DNA from: Mansonella perstans
Taxonomy: Eukaryota; Nematoda; Chromadorea; Rhabditida; Onchocercidae
Length of the DNA: 64,000 nt
Assembly (NCBI GenBank): GCA_037074765.1
Contig: JBAMDO010000578.1
Location: 868,001-932,000, forward strand
Reading direction: 5' to 3'
The notes under the pieces are model-generated. The model worked only from the letters and a program-made list of their open reading frames with translations. It was not told the origin of the DNA and did not search any database. A program made the translations under genes and the position numbers. Positions 50,239-62,246 of this stretch are shown piece after piece. Positions within the stretch are counted from its first letter, which is position 1; each line of letters starts with the position of its first letter.

Positions 50239-52866
50239 TTCGCGCAAAAAGTTATTAAGTCGTATTGCGAATGTTATTTCATTCCGGCATAGTATAACGG
50301 AGTCGAAACCTAATAGTTTGTTAAAAACTTCAACAGTTATGGACAACGAAGCCGATGATTCACAGGTGATAGATTGGTGATATGATATGATATGTCTAGA
50401 GCTTGTAATAATAATGCATGTGGAGGTCAGTCTTTTCTAAGTATTGTAACTGTATAACCTTAACCTTTCATCTTGAAAGTAATGCTATAGTTCATCTAAC
50501 AGCAGTAAGGTAAATTGATTCTGTTGATGATTTAAAATTGCGGGTCAGGAAGGTGATGCATGTCCCATGAAATGTTATGAACCCGGATTCTGTGATGTTT
50601 CTGGTTTCTGCTGTGTTAGAGGTACATTAACATTTTCGCTTCGTTATGATTTCATTCATCGTGTATTGATGGTCCATGTAATTCGAGCTAGTGGCATCCC
50701 TGTTGAAGTAAGATTTGAAGATTTTTTAAAATCAAATTCTTTAAATTTTACGAAAAATTTAAAAGCAAGCATTATAAGGATTAATCATTATTATCTTAAT
50801 TTTCGTTTCTAAATTTTTCGGTATTGAATATATAAAAATTTAGAATTCTGAACCGTACGTAAAACTGTGTCTGCTGCCGGAAAGGCGGAATCAATATAAA
50901 ACTCGAATTTTCAAGAATTCTCCTAATCCAGAATATAACGAAATGTTTTCATTTGATGTCAGGCATGCTGATTTATCCAGGAGAATGTTACAAGTAAATT
51001 TTTTCAAACATTTAGTGGTAAAAATTTTCTGTTTTTTCTATGGATATTTCAAAATTTTCCCGTCCACTTATTCAATAAGTAACTAATTTAACAATTATTA
51101 TGGTTTTTTGAGGACAGCTTCACCGTATGAAACCACCCAGTTTTCCTCTCACATTAAAATAAATTTCTGCTCAATCCATTAAATTTGTTTTGCTTTAAGC
51201 TATATTGATGAATTAGTAATGATAAGATAAAACGGAAGATAAAGTTTATAAAAAAATGAGATCATCGAAGACAAAATGGTTGGTACCTGCTTCAACTCGT
51301 TTTCATCAACAACTGACCATGCAGTTTGTCCATCTTGCAATTTTTAATTTGTGCTAATGAAAACACTGAAAGTTCTGTGAATTTTTTGCAGTTTACTATG
51401 TATAATTTTGTTCGTTTCACGCGACATGGTCTTGTTGGTAACGTCATCATGCGTGATTTGTTCGAGAAATCAGAACTGAGTGCGTGGACAGAACATACTT
51501 TGCAAATTATCAATAGTCCGGTTTGGTTTTCTGCGTTTTCCGTTAGAATTTTGTTTATTACTTTTGACTATGCCACTCTTCTTTTCAGAGTAAAGATGAT
51601 TTCGGTGATTTGTTGATATATTTGTCATATTCCATAACCGACCGAAAACTGTATGTTACGGTTTCGAAAGCATACAATTTAAGACCAATGGATATTACGG
51701 GTGCTTCAGGTAAGCATTTATTTTCAGTTCGCAGGAAAACCCCTATCATTGTCATCGTAATAAGTTTAAAATAAGTTTTAATGTATTTGCTGGTGACCCT
51801 AGCATTGGCTACAAAGCGCTTATGCTTTAAGTTTTTTGTTTTTTTCTGTTTTAACTTATATTTTAGAAATCGCAAAATTTGAAATATAACAATTTGCATA
51901 ATTTTTGGGAAGGGAATTAAAGCAATTTTGCTTGGAAATCAGTAGAACATCGATGAGTACTTAATATAGCGAAATTTAGAAATAATTGGTGTGAAAAACA
52001 ACTTTAGCTAAAAAACAATTGACGTAACAAAAATTAGAGAAATTTTTTTTGAATTAGAGAATACAATAATTTTTCCTTCAGATCCTTATGTTAAAATAGA
52101 ACAAATTTACCAACAACGGCGCGTAAAAGCACGTAAAACGTCAACCAAACGAGCTAACTTAAATCCCGTGTATCATGAGTGCCTCGAATTTGACCTTCCT
52201 TTAAATGAAATTGAAGAGACTAATTTGCTAGTTCGCGTAATGGATTGGGATAGGTAAGAGCCAGTTCAGAAGATTCTCAAATTGCCGCTGTTTGTCACTT
52301 ATGGCATCTTAATGAATTTTAATTGCTTGAATACTTTGTAAAAGATTAGTTCACAGTATTTGAAAATTCATCACCTCAGCTTTATAAACTGCATAAGACT
52401 TTGTAGAATTGGTCATGATGATTTGCTTGGTTGTTGTGTCATTGGTAATAATAGTCCAATGCCAGAAGGTAAAAAACAATGGATGGATTGCTTCAGCAAT
52501 TTAACGATTAATGATGATTCGGTATGAAATTTGACACTCCTGCTTCTTAAATTCTTTTAGTTTTCAGAATTGAAATTTAAGCTTTTGTGACTGAGAAATA
52601 TTTGTAAAATTACTGAATTAACTTAAACGTTTTGATTTTCGAACTACTATTGCAACATGTGAAAGTCCAAAAAAGAATATAAATTTGAGAATGAAACGCT
52701 TCAGCGTAAGTTTGAATCATTTAAAAATTTTTTTGTCAGTTCAAAATCCTTGTTAGGACTGCTTGTTACTAAAATATTTCAGGACCGTCGACCGATCGGT
52801 ACATGGTATAGTATTTTGGATGAAGTGCCCCAAGAGTTTCGCAAAATTCCAAAAACGAAGAAATGA
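50239..52866 (+). CDS. Synaptotagmin-like double-C2 protein with a degenerate C2A (5' end missing)
   Basis: Eight exons join in phase: 50239-50365, 50549-50707, 50844-50993, 51392-51520, 51589-51709, 52082-52253, 52407-52521 and 52783-52866 (TGA), giving 351 residues from the first visible codon. Exon 1 is a basic/Ser-rich linker (SRKKLLSRIANVISF). Exon 2 starts with a Cys cluster (CPMKCYEPGFCDV, GFCC) and the first C2A strands. C2A has SEPYVKLCLLP and MYNFVRFTRHG where calcium-binding C2 domains have SDPYVK and YDFDRFSKHD, so its acidic ligands are almost all lost. C2B keeps MDITGASDPYVKI and VMDWDRIGHDD, with its calcium-binding aspartates, and a basic strand (RRVKARKTSTKR). The C-terminal WHxL is WYSI here. 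Expected role: a vesicle or membrane-trafficking adaptor in which only C2B senses calcium. No start codon or transmembrane segment was found; an internal ATG at 50339 could start a soluble form after trans-splicing at the TTTTTTCCAG acceptor. Confidence 0.9.
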
Positions 52867-54375
52867 AAAAAGCGAGGAAAAATTTTAATGAATTAAACCT
52901 TATCAAGTGGGATAACTGACTAAAAAAGAACGAATATAATGGAGTAGAAGTGATTAAAGGTCAGTCGTCGCATACAGGTAATAACGAGTAACAATTCGTC
53001 GAAACAACTGAAACCTCATTGAAACAATTCGTGAGATCGCTGTGACAATTTGTGAATGTGAAGTTGTTGAGGTGTTAAAATAGTGAAAAGGAACGAGGAA
53101 ACCTTTGAGATATATTTTGGTTATATTATGTGTATTAGAAAGCTCAGAAGTAAGTTCATTGCGCCTTCAAGTCTTCAATTATTTTTTGACACAACTTTAG
53201 AGGATTAGTAAAATTCTTCGGCAGAAATTATCTGACGAATTTCCGTGCTTTTTCGATTGTTGCATCGTTTCACGTTATGATGTTTTATGTTTGATATTTC
53301 TTATTCTTTTCGATTCGAATTTTATCGATTCATACAATTCTCTCGGTTTAACAAAAGAAAGACGAAAGAATTTCTGCACTTGAAAATCTCACGAAAAAAA
53401 TGGATCTTATCTAAGAATTTAGATGGCAGATTACCATTTTTTCCGGATTCTCCTTCTTATTTCTGATTTGTTTTTCAGATTTTACCGCAAATTTGAGTTC
53501 TCATTTGGAACTTTATACAGTAGTTTTTGCAAAAAACCTTATTTGAAAGGGGAAGTAATGAAAGTAATACTTGAAAGTAATGAACCTCTAACTTTGAAGT
53601 TTAGATAGAAAATTTCCTCCGGCAAAAACAACCAAAGGTTTCCGGTGTTCATAAGTAAAAAATCGTATGGCACTTTTTGTTTACTTTTTGGATTTCCAAT
53701 ACATATAAAAATCCAACTCATATTTCATTCCGGAATTTCATTTCCGGATTATTTCCAGTCAGTAACTACTTCAAATCATTATTTTAATGTAAATAAAAGT
53801 TCATGTTATATGAAGTTAATACAATTAATTATTGCAAAGTAATTTCCCAAAACTTATGTCGCTAACGAAACAACAGACAGACATATGTATTATAAATACA
53901 CTTTTGTTTTTGATAATAGTTTGTTCAAAATTCGATAAATAACCGATTTTATTGCATTGAGCACTTATTTTAATAAAGGAACGGTTAAATATATTCATTT
54001 TTCCTGCAATATAACAATGAATTGTTGTGATAGTTTCGCTCAGCAATATTTTTACATTGTAATTCATATAAACAAAAGATATATTCGAATTATTTTTGCA
54101 ACATTAAAAATCATACCCATAAATAACTGATGATATTGCATTGAGCGTTGAATTTTTGATAAATTGCCAACTCCATAGAGATCTGAAAAATGATAATGTA
54201 AATATACCTATTAGAGGACTTAATTTTCATTTTTACTACGATACATTGTTAAGAAATGTGGAAAAATATGAAATAAAACTTATGCACTCTTTTAATTGCA
54301 ATCAAGTTGTACAAGCATGAAAAATGAATTGTATTGTTTCCTCAGGAAAGATTACAGTTCTTATACCTTTCTCAA
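52867..54375. other. Intergenic between convergent genes
   Basis: The synaptotagmin-like gene (plus) and amnionless (minus) converge here. Overlapping short open frames on both strands at 53423-54067 lack splice sites and are treated as noise. The 3' untranslated regions of both genes must lie here. Confidence 0.6.
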
Positions 54376-57300
54376 TCACTTTTCTTTAATATCATCCGTC
54401 ATTTCCCCATCGAATGCAATATTTTCAAAAGTAGAACTGCATTCAGGCTCTGACTTCATCATATTCTGAAAAGAGTTAATGTTGAAGTATTCCATCTTCC
54501 AGTCAAACATTGTACAATGAGCAAGCAAGTCATATGATTGAAATATATGATAATAATAATTTAGGTTCATTTAATTTTATGAATTCTTATTGAATCACCT
54601 AAGATCATAGTATTACAACCGTAAGTTTCAAAATCGCCAATCTCTTAAAGGAATAGCATACCAAAAAATAATGGATAAATTAAGAATTCGCAACAGCTGG
54701 CATTATCAATATTTGAATTTCTCAAAAAAACTATAAGTCTCAACTTTTCACGATTTCCTATTTATCATTAATAAAACAGTTACTTTTTTTACAATAAATT
54801 GACAGCTAAAATTTGAAATTTCAACAACCTGAATATTATTTGCAACAGTTTTTAAAGTAGACCCATCATTACGTAGCAACTCAAGCTCATCAATTCTCGC
54901 ACTTCTCCAATGAACTGCTTCGTAGATTGAAGTCTGGTTCAACAGCCCTCGAAAACTGGAATTAAATTTATTCAATTCTTAACTAGCATTTTTCAAATCA
55001 TATTAGAATTAAAAAGACTACTACCAGTTTCATATTTTAAAAATTAGACAAGATTACTTGGTAAAATCAAATTTTCGTCCAAATGCTAATATAGCTCCAA
55101 TGATAACTGCACTGATGGCAAACAATGAAATGATGGCTAGCACATGGTCATCTGGAATAACAATGATATGTTCCGTAATAAGAATAAAATAATTCATGTA
55201 GTTCTATGAAATTTTGAAACTATTCAACTGCTTTAATCAAATTTGTCATCTTTTACGAAGATATTCTTAATTTTTAATAAAGAGATGAATATATATCAAA
55301 AAATGTAAGAAAACAGTACCTTTAACCAAATTTGCCGAAATAATTTCTTCAATTTCAGTTGTTGCCATCGAGTTTGACACCCCTATAAGACAACGAATTC
55401 ATGGTTTTAATTTAAAAATCATATGTTAAACAATATTATTAACCAAAGATAAATTTTTTGACTAAGAAATCTAATATCGCTGAAAACCACAACAGATTGA
55501 TCGGTGGTACTGATGCGTGGATCAAAGTAAATGTTTAAATATGATACTTGTGAAGTTTCTTGTCTAAGTTGTAGTTTTGAACTAAATCTGGCATTTTTTA
55601 TGTAAGATTTAAATAAGGCTAGCATTACCGAAATAATTCTGCACAAATCCGGCTAGGTCTTTCAGAACTTTATAGTAGATTTGCTCATCAAATGGACGTG
55701 TGGCACCTTCTCGTGCAAGAACAACAATCTAAACAGCAGATTATTATGCATGGACTGAAATCAAAATTGGAAGCACAGAAAGTGTCTAATTTTCATATTA
55801 GCTATTAATTATTTGAGTAATATTCATGAAATGTTTGTTTACTTTGTTGATATGTTGTAGAACTGTACATTAATTAAGTGTTATCTGCTATGAAACTTTA
55901 ATTTACAAAAAATAATTACTCATATTTCAGAACAAAAAAGAAATGTCGACATTAAAGCTGTCTTCCAAGTAATTCACAAACTGTGTTAATTCCTAATATT
56001 ATAAGAAATATTTCTAAAAAAATTATTGAATATTTTCGCTTCTCATGGTGAGCAAATGAACGTTAATAATTGGGTTTTATACGAAAAGAAAATTGTATGA
56101 TATTACGGCAAAAATTGTCTGGTGATTGTATAATTACTATACTATTTTGTGTATTGTAGCACTGCAATCCATCATTTTACCTGGTACTGCGGTAAGGAAT
56201 TATCACGATCGATGCGCAAACTTGCAATATCTAAATCGTATTCCTTCAATACTACATTTTCTTGTTCATAATTTTCGACACTCTTTTGAAATTTGTCAAA
56301 ATTGAAGGCTGCTGCACGAAAACGAAGCATAGAACCTAAGGATGGATCTAATAATAATAACTGCAAATTGAAAGTTATTTCGTATAATTTCTCATTTCAT
56401 TTTTTAGAAAAAATTTCCGAAGTCCTATCAAAAGTATTGAAATTTGTGCAACGTTAAGTCTCCAAACAACTAAATTCTATTAAAGTAGATAAGAATCATA
56501 AAAGACTGGAATGAAAAAAAAAAGAAAAAGGTTTTATGAAAGCATCTTCCAGCAACTTTTTCGTTTTATGAGTAATGCGAAAGACAAAAAATAATAAATT
56601 ATTGTTGCTTCTTCTGAATTGTCTACTGAACTTCTTCAGTTGAAGTTCTAGCTTATTTCCAGAGGAAAAATAGGTACTTCGAGTAAATGAGATAACTTAT
56701 CTTGCCCATCTTCTGCTAATTGTTAACTATACACTCAAATTGAATTCTCAAAGTTACCGCAAATATTGCAGCAGTGACCAATTGGTTGAAATGCTCGACT
56801 GCACTTTGGGATTGCTGTTGATTGACACTGTCGATAGGAGCATATTAAAGTCAATTTCTGCAAATTAGTCTTAGTAAGTTATAAAGACTTTTAGCTGAAT
56901 TTCAACCAGGAATAGATGTAGTATTCTTCTTTCGTTCTGCAGTTTTTGTAACATATTTCATTTCATTTGAAAATGAGTAATAAAGCATCAACTGATAGTT
57001 ATCAATAATGAACGAAAACAATATTTTACAGTAACCAAACCTCTAAATTATTGCAAATCTAAAATTAAGTAATTTGCTAATTCTGAAATACACTCATTAA
57101 AAACACCTGATTAAATGCGGTGCAATAAAAGTTTCAGACATCAAACAAGTTGAACTGTATGCATTCCCATTTCATGCTTTATCTGCCCCTATTCTTTATT
57201 CAATTTCTCCTAAACAGACATGCCAAACAGACTTCTCAGACTAATGCATCGCAAAATACTGGAACTCAAGAATACTTACAAGAATTCATTAAATCTCAAA

Positions 57301-60300
57301 GCATATGTTTATTTGTTGACGGATTTATTTGTTGCTGATAAAAAGGCTGATTGTCAGCATTCGTACTTTAATCGATGCTTTTAAACGTTTAAAAATTTTT
57401 AGATCATTGTAACTCTATTTATAAATTACTTTATAAGTTACTTATAAAGATTTACACTCTGTAGTCTAAAATTCCGTATAATTTGATTACTTCAGCTTCC
57501 AAATTGCTATTGAATTGTCCAGCATTGTTTTCCTTTGTCGTCTCACCCATAATTGTCACAGTATTCTTAAATTTGGGCCATTGATAATCGATCCCGTTAA
57601 TTTTTCGCAAAGATTTAAGCTTCGGCGCCAAATCAAATTGAAATTGACCTTCGACAGATTGCAAAAGTGAATCATTGAAAGTATCATTGTTCATGGTCTA
57701 TAAGCAATTTACTTAAATTATCTTAGTACAAGCAAGATTTCGGAATTCAATTCCTCGACAAATTATTCCAATTTAATCAGATCATGTGACATTTACTGCT
57801 CTGCTTGGCAATTTTACGAGGTCAAAAAATCTTCTTAGTTTATACAATGTTCTGCTGTACCATATCACTATCAAAGTAACATATAAAACTACAGACATCT
57901 TAAACAAATGAAGAAGAAATTAGAACTTGAGAACTTGCCGATATACAACTCTGGATTAGTTCCTTGATTTGATTAAGCAAATTAATCTGTCTAACAATCT
58001 ACAGTTAATTTTTTAATAGATGAAATTTTACATTTGGGGATGCTCCATGAAGAAAAAAAATTTTTAAATATTTTAATTATGTTTTTCGATGATTTATATT
58101 TTTGATTTCTGGCTTAATGCTGACTATTACCACTTTGCTCTTAATGCTTATAAAAAAATAAAATTTTATAATTTTCTTTCTTTTTTTTGCCGTGTAAGTG
58201 CAAAAACCTGCAGTAAAATTTATTAAAGGTAATACAAATTAATTTTATTAAATGTATTAATAATCTTTTCTTTTTTTCAGAATTTTCTTGAAATTCGCAA
58301 TCAAAATTAATAATTTGATGTCAGTTATTTATTCCCAGACATGTGATACATTTACCAAACATAACAAATCAAATCAAAATTCAAATTTCTGCTTCGCAAT
58401 TTTTGCTTGCTGAATATAATTAAATGTCAAATCATTCTTCATTATTAAGTTTTCTGTATCAAATTTGCAAAGTTTTAGACAAGAAGAGAAAGTAGAGACT
58501 GGAGGTATTTAAATTTCAATATACTTCCAAATCAAATAGTCCTAGTTTTCTTTCGCATTCATAATTAATTAATTTCATTAACATTACTAAACGTGTTAAA
58601 ATGATGAGTGGTAGAGAGCGCATCACTGCAATATTATCATAGAAATATAAAAAAAAAAAGAATAAAACAAGGATTGAAGTGTTTCAGAGAAGAGAGAACG
58701 CAGATTGCAGTAAATAAATTCCTGAAGCAATACTTTTCTTATATCCGCGCAACAATCTTCGAAATATAGGAGATTCAATACACTAAAGCAATTCATTTGA
58801 ATGTTATCACCGATAAGTTCCAATGAAAATGCATTCTGGCAACGATTTTACAAATATAATTAGTAATAATTTAACAAATTACTACTCAAATGATTCCCAC
58901 TTTCTTAATGCTGAATGTTGCAATACTGGTTGATTTCTAAGAAGACAAAATGCTGTTTCATTACATCATTGCATTTCTAAATTTGTCACAAAAGAGTTTT
59001 AAAAAGAAACAATACTGTATCAATACAGTAATCGTTATAACCTAAAACAGAATTGTCGCGTTATGAATAGGATAATTCATGGTATGTCTCATTTGTGAAA
59101 TGCAGTTTCAACATTGTTGCAAATGGCCAATGCAGTAGAATACACTTGCTATTCATTAATTTAGCGCATCATCAATTTTAATGCAAAATGGATTTTTAAT
59201 AACTGATCATTTTTTATAAATAAATTAGATTCTGTCTATGTTGAAATTAGACCTATACGTAGTTTTGCACCATAATAGAATGATATGGATAAGGCTATAG
59301 GATTTGAAAAAATGTCACTGTTTCAAACAAAGACCATGTTTTGGTATTTTTAGATACTAATAGCAACTTAACATATGTCGGAAGTATTTCCAGATTTTTT
59401 TCTGCGTATTCTTGAAATTATTCATTTTTCATTAGCCAATTAATGCATCTATAAGCCTTGACAGACAAGAGAAATCAGGATAAAGTTATTGATATTTGCT
59501 ATTCTGCCTTATCTTTTAAACTAAAATTTATTTTTATAGCAGATTTCAAGACTGCTTAATTACTGATCATCTGAAATGTTTTCATGCTGCAAACAACGAG
59601 TAATATAATAGGATATAGAATGAATGAATATATCTTGAAATTAACTTCTTCCAACAATCAATATTGTTATCTGAAAATACCGAGTACTTCTTGTATCGGT
59701 CATAAACGTTCAAATTAAGAAAAGAAGAAGCACAAATATAAATTTTTAACAGCTAATTCTTACATACAAAGAAGTAAAGTCAACGTTTTTCAAAAACAAA
59801 TAGAAAAAAATTTTTTGAAGTACAGATAAAAAACGTCTCTGGGCACATTTTAGTAAAAGTGCTTCTAAGTGCAATTTTTTTGTCATTCTCTTATTTCCTC
59901 CGTTATTGATAAATCAGAAAGGGACTTATTATTCTTGTAAATCAGACAGAGTGCTACAGTCTGCAAACTAAAGTGAAGTACTAATTAAGATTGAACAAGG
60001 TATTGCTTGAAAAATAAAGTAAAATTAGAAAAGCAAGTAATTGCTACTTACCTGACCAGCTATTATGAAAGCACCAACTGTAACAAAATCTTCTAGCAGT
60101 ATTCGAGAACCACTATCTGATGGAATTATTGCACTATCCTAAAAGAAATAGATTAACACAGCGATTGTGAAACAAAAGTTTAGAGTTTAAAACAACCGTT
60201 GTCAGTTCACAGCTGACATTTCATATCTTTTATAAATATTTCGATAAATTTTTCTGTATAAAGTTTCAAGAGACTGTTCATATTGAACATTTTACAGTGT

Positions 60301-60973
60301 GATCCCTAAGTAATCTATTTCACCTGAGATGATGGCACCTGAAGGACATGTAATGTCGGCCGTATCCGAATTCCGTTTTTAGATACCATCCAGTTTGACC
60401 CATTATAATAACCCAATGACAGACTTTGTTTGAAATACGCTTCTGGAATTATTACTATTCTTATACCAAAACATGAAGGATAGAAGAGTTTGCGAGTTTA
60501 GTTCCTAAGAAATCCAGTAATATTCCAGAAAAAATTTCGCGCTAAACTTTTGATTTTCCAAAAATTCGAATTTAAAAAAGGGATTTTCCAGGAAAAAGTC
60601 AGAAGCATTACGCAAGTTTTTAAGTAAGTCAAATTGAGGTTACTCATTTACAGCAGGAAATCTTTTGACCTTCTGCATTCTGCCTTCTCTTACATTCCCA
60701 ATTACCACGTTTTCCCAATTCCATTTTTGCACCGAAAAATAAGATCCCATTAAATGGAAGATCAATTTTTTGTGAACTTAAGCCATCGGTAATAAATGCT
60801 GTGGTAATTTCGCTTTCATCAAAATGAATTTGATCGTTTTCACACGGGCTAACATTGTTTTCCCAATATTCCGTTTTTTCTAGGATATTTGTTCGACGAA
60901 ATACGTAATTTAAACATTCAACATTTAATATCCGAAGTACTAGCAACAGTAGCTTTAGAATATTTTGAATCAT
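54376..60973 (-). CDS. AMN: Amnionless, cubilin co-receptor subunit, 496 residues
   Basis: Amnionless anchors and traffics cubilin at the apical membrane of absorptive cells for endocytosis. Eleven exons join in phase: 60973-60670, 60442-60324, 60138-60052, 57697-57458, 56857-56758, 56347-56181, 55728-55629, 55382-55320, 55151-55058, 54955-54829 and 54465-54376. A signal peptide (KLLLLVLRILNVEC) is followed by the family's Trp/Cys motif (EYWENNVSPCENDQIHF) and DLPFNGILFFGAKM. Next come LHVLQVPSSQDSAIIPS and FVTVGAFIIAGQ. A cysteine module (CSYRQC...CCNIC, about residues 255-284) precedes FNFDKFQK and LARE..RPFDEQIYYKVL. One membrane segment (AIISLFAISAVIIGAILAF) lies at about 397-416. The cytoplasmic tail contains FENIAF (480-485), a form of the FxNPxF endocytic motif lacking its proline. 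Exon 1 ends at a weak donor (GTCAAA), chosen because the nearby GTAAGA would create a stop. A TATTCCAG acceptor lies 9 bases before the ATG. Human AMN has about 453 residues. Confidence 0.88.
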
Positions 60974-62246
60974 TTTGCATACCTGGAATAAATTAACACT
61001 TATGGCGTAAGATTAAAAACAACCTGAACATTTAGTGAAATAATTTTAGGCAGGTGAAGTTATTGATGCTTTATTAATTAATCATTTCCGTGTACCCAAT
61101 AATGCACTTTCTAAAAATGTCGAAAGACTTTGTAGTTCACATTTTCTTGTTAATTTTTCTCTATTAATGATTATAATTCCTGAAAAGTTTCTGGAAGAAG
61201 AAAACAACTTTTTTTTTGAATGTTTTTGATCAATATGTTAGAATCGATGACATATTTTACCTTATACATAGAACATTATACCAGTTAGTAGAATAAATCA
61301 CTCATTAAGCTTATCTGTGTAAACTCAAAAAATGAGAATAATTCACAAGATGTACCACAAAACATTGACTGCCCAAAATTTTTTCAAAACATGCAAATAT
61401 TTTAAAGTTTATAGAAGTGTTTAAGTCAGGAAAAGTCATTGCTAGTAATTATTTTTTGCATTTTCACAAAATAGTCAATTAGAACATTACTACCAAATGG
61501 TATTATAACGTTTCGAAAAGATTAAGGATAGCAGATCCATTGAATGCTTTATAACGTTTATTAATAATTTATGAATTGTCATAATGAAGCAGGGACATAA
61601 AAATTAATTAAGGATTGAAGAATGTTAGAGGTAATAATAGCTATATCAGGTAATCAACGTATATGAGTATCCACAACTATTGATTTTTTAGTTTGATATA
61701 TAAAAAGAAATATCAGTGATACATTAGGAAACTCTTGTACAATAAACTTACCATTATTTACATTTGCGATATCTTGTAATGAACAGTTTACAATCATAAA
61801 ATGATACCAAAATTAGGATATAATATTCAGTAAGAAAGAAATAATAGAAAACAGATGACCACATCGTTTGGAATTAGAATAAATATAATTTACGCATTTT
61901 AATTATATTGAAGAATGATCAGTTACAATAAATAGGATTGAAAATTAGTCATATTTACTATATCAAATGGTGTGAGGCCGTATCATCAAATAATTTAATG
62001 CTGTTGTACTCCTAAAGGATTACTGATTTTATTATTGATTACTGCGAATTATTGATTATTGATTAGATTATTAATTTATGATCTGATGCAAAGGAACCAC
62101 TTCTATAATAAAATGAAAATAAGCCACAAGGTTGTCTTCTGATCATCAGGACACTTGTGAGCAATAATGAAACTTCCATTCTTCCAGATTAATCATAAGC
62201 ATTTGCAAAGAAATGCATATATGATGAATAAACAAATAAAATGATA
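60974..62246. other. Intergenic between two minus-strand genes
   Basis: No gene can be supported. On the minus strand an ATG near 61797 opens a short frame (MIVNCSLQDIANVNN) up to a GTAAGT donor near 61753. Spliced to the amnionless acceptor at 60983 it would be out of frame, so it could only be a 5' leader exon or uORF. The 1.27-kb gap is too long for a typical operon. Confidence 0.5.

Noticed and set aside
53423..54067. Overlapping open frames on both strands between convergent genes
   Set aside because: None has supporting splice sites, and frames on both strands are equally good; probably 3' untranslated DNA.
57150..57338. Plus-strand open frame with polar residues inside an amnionless intron
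   Set aside because: No splice sites, start context or recognisable motif; only composition speaks for it.
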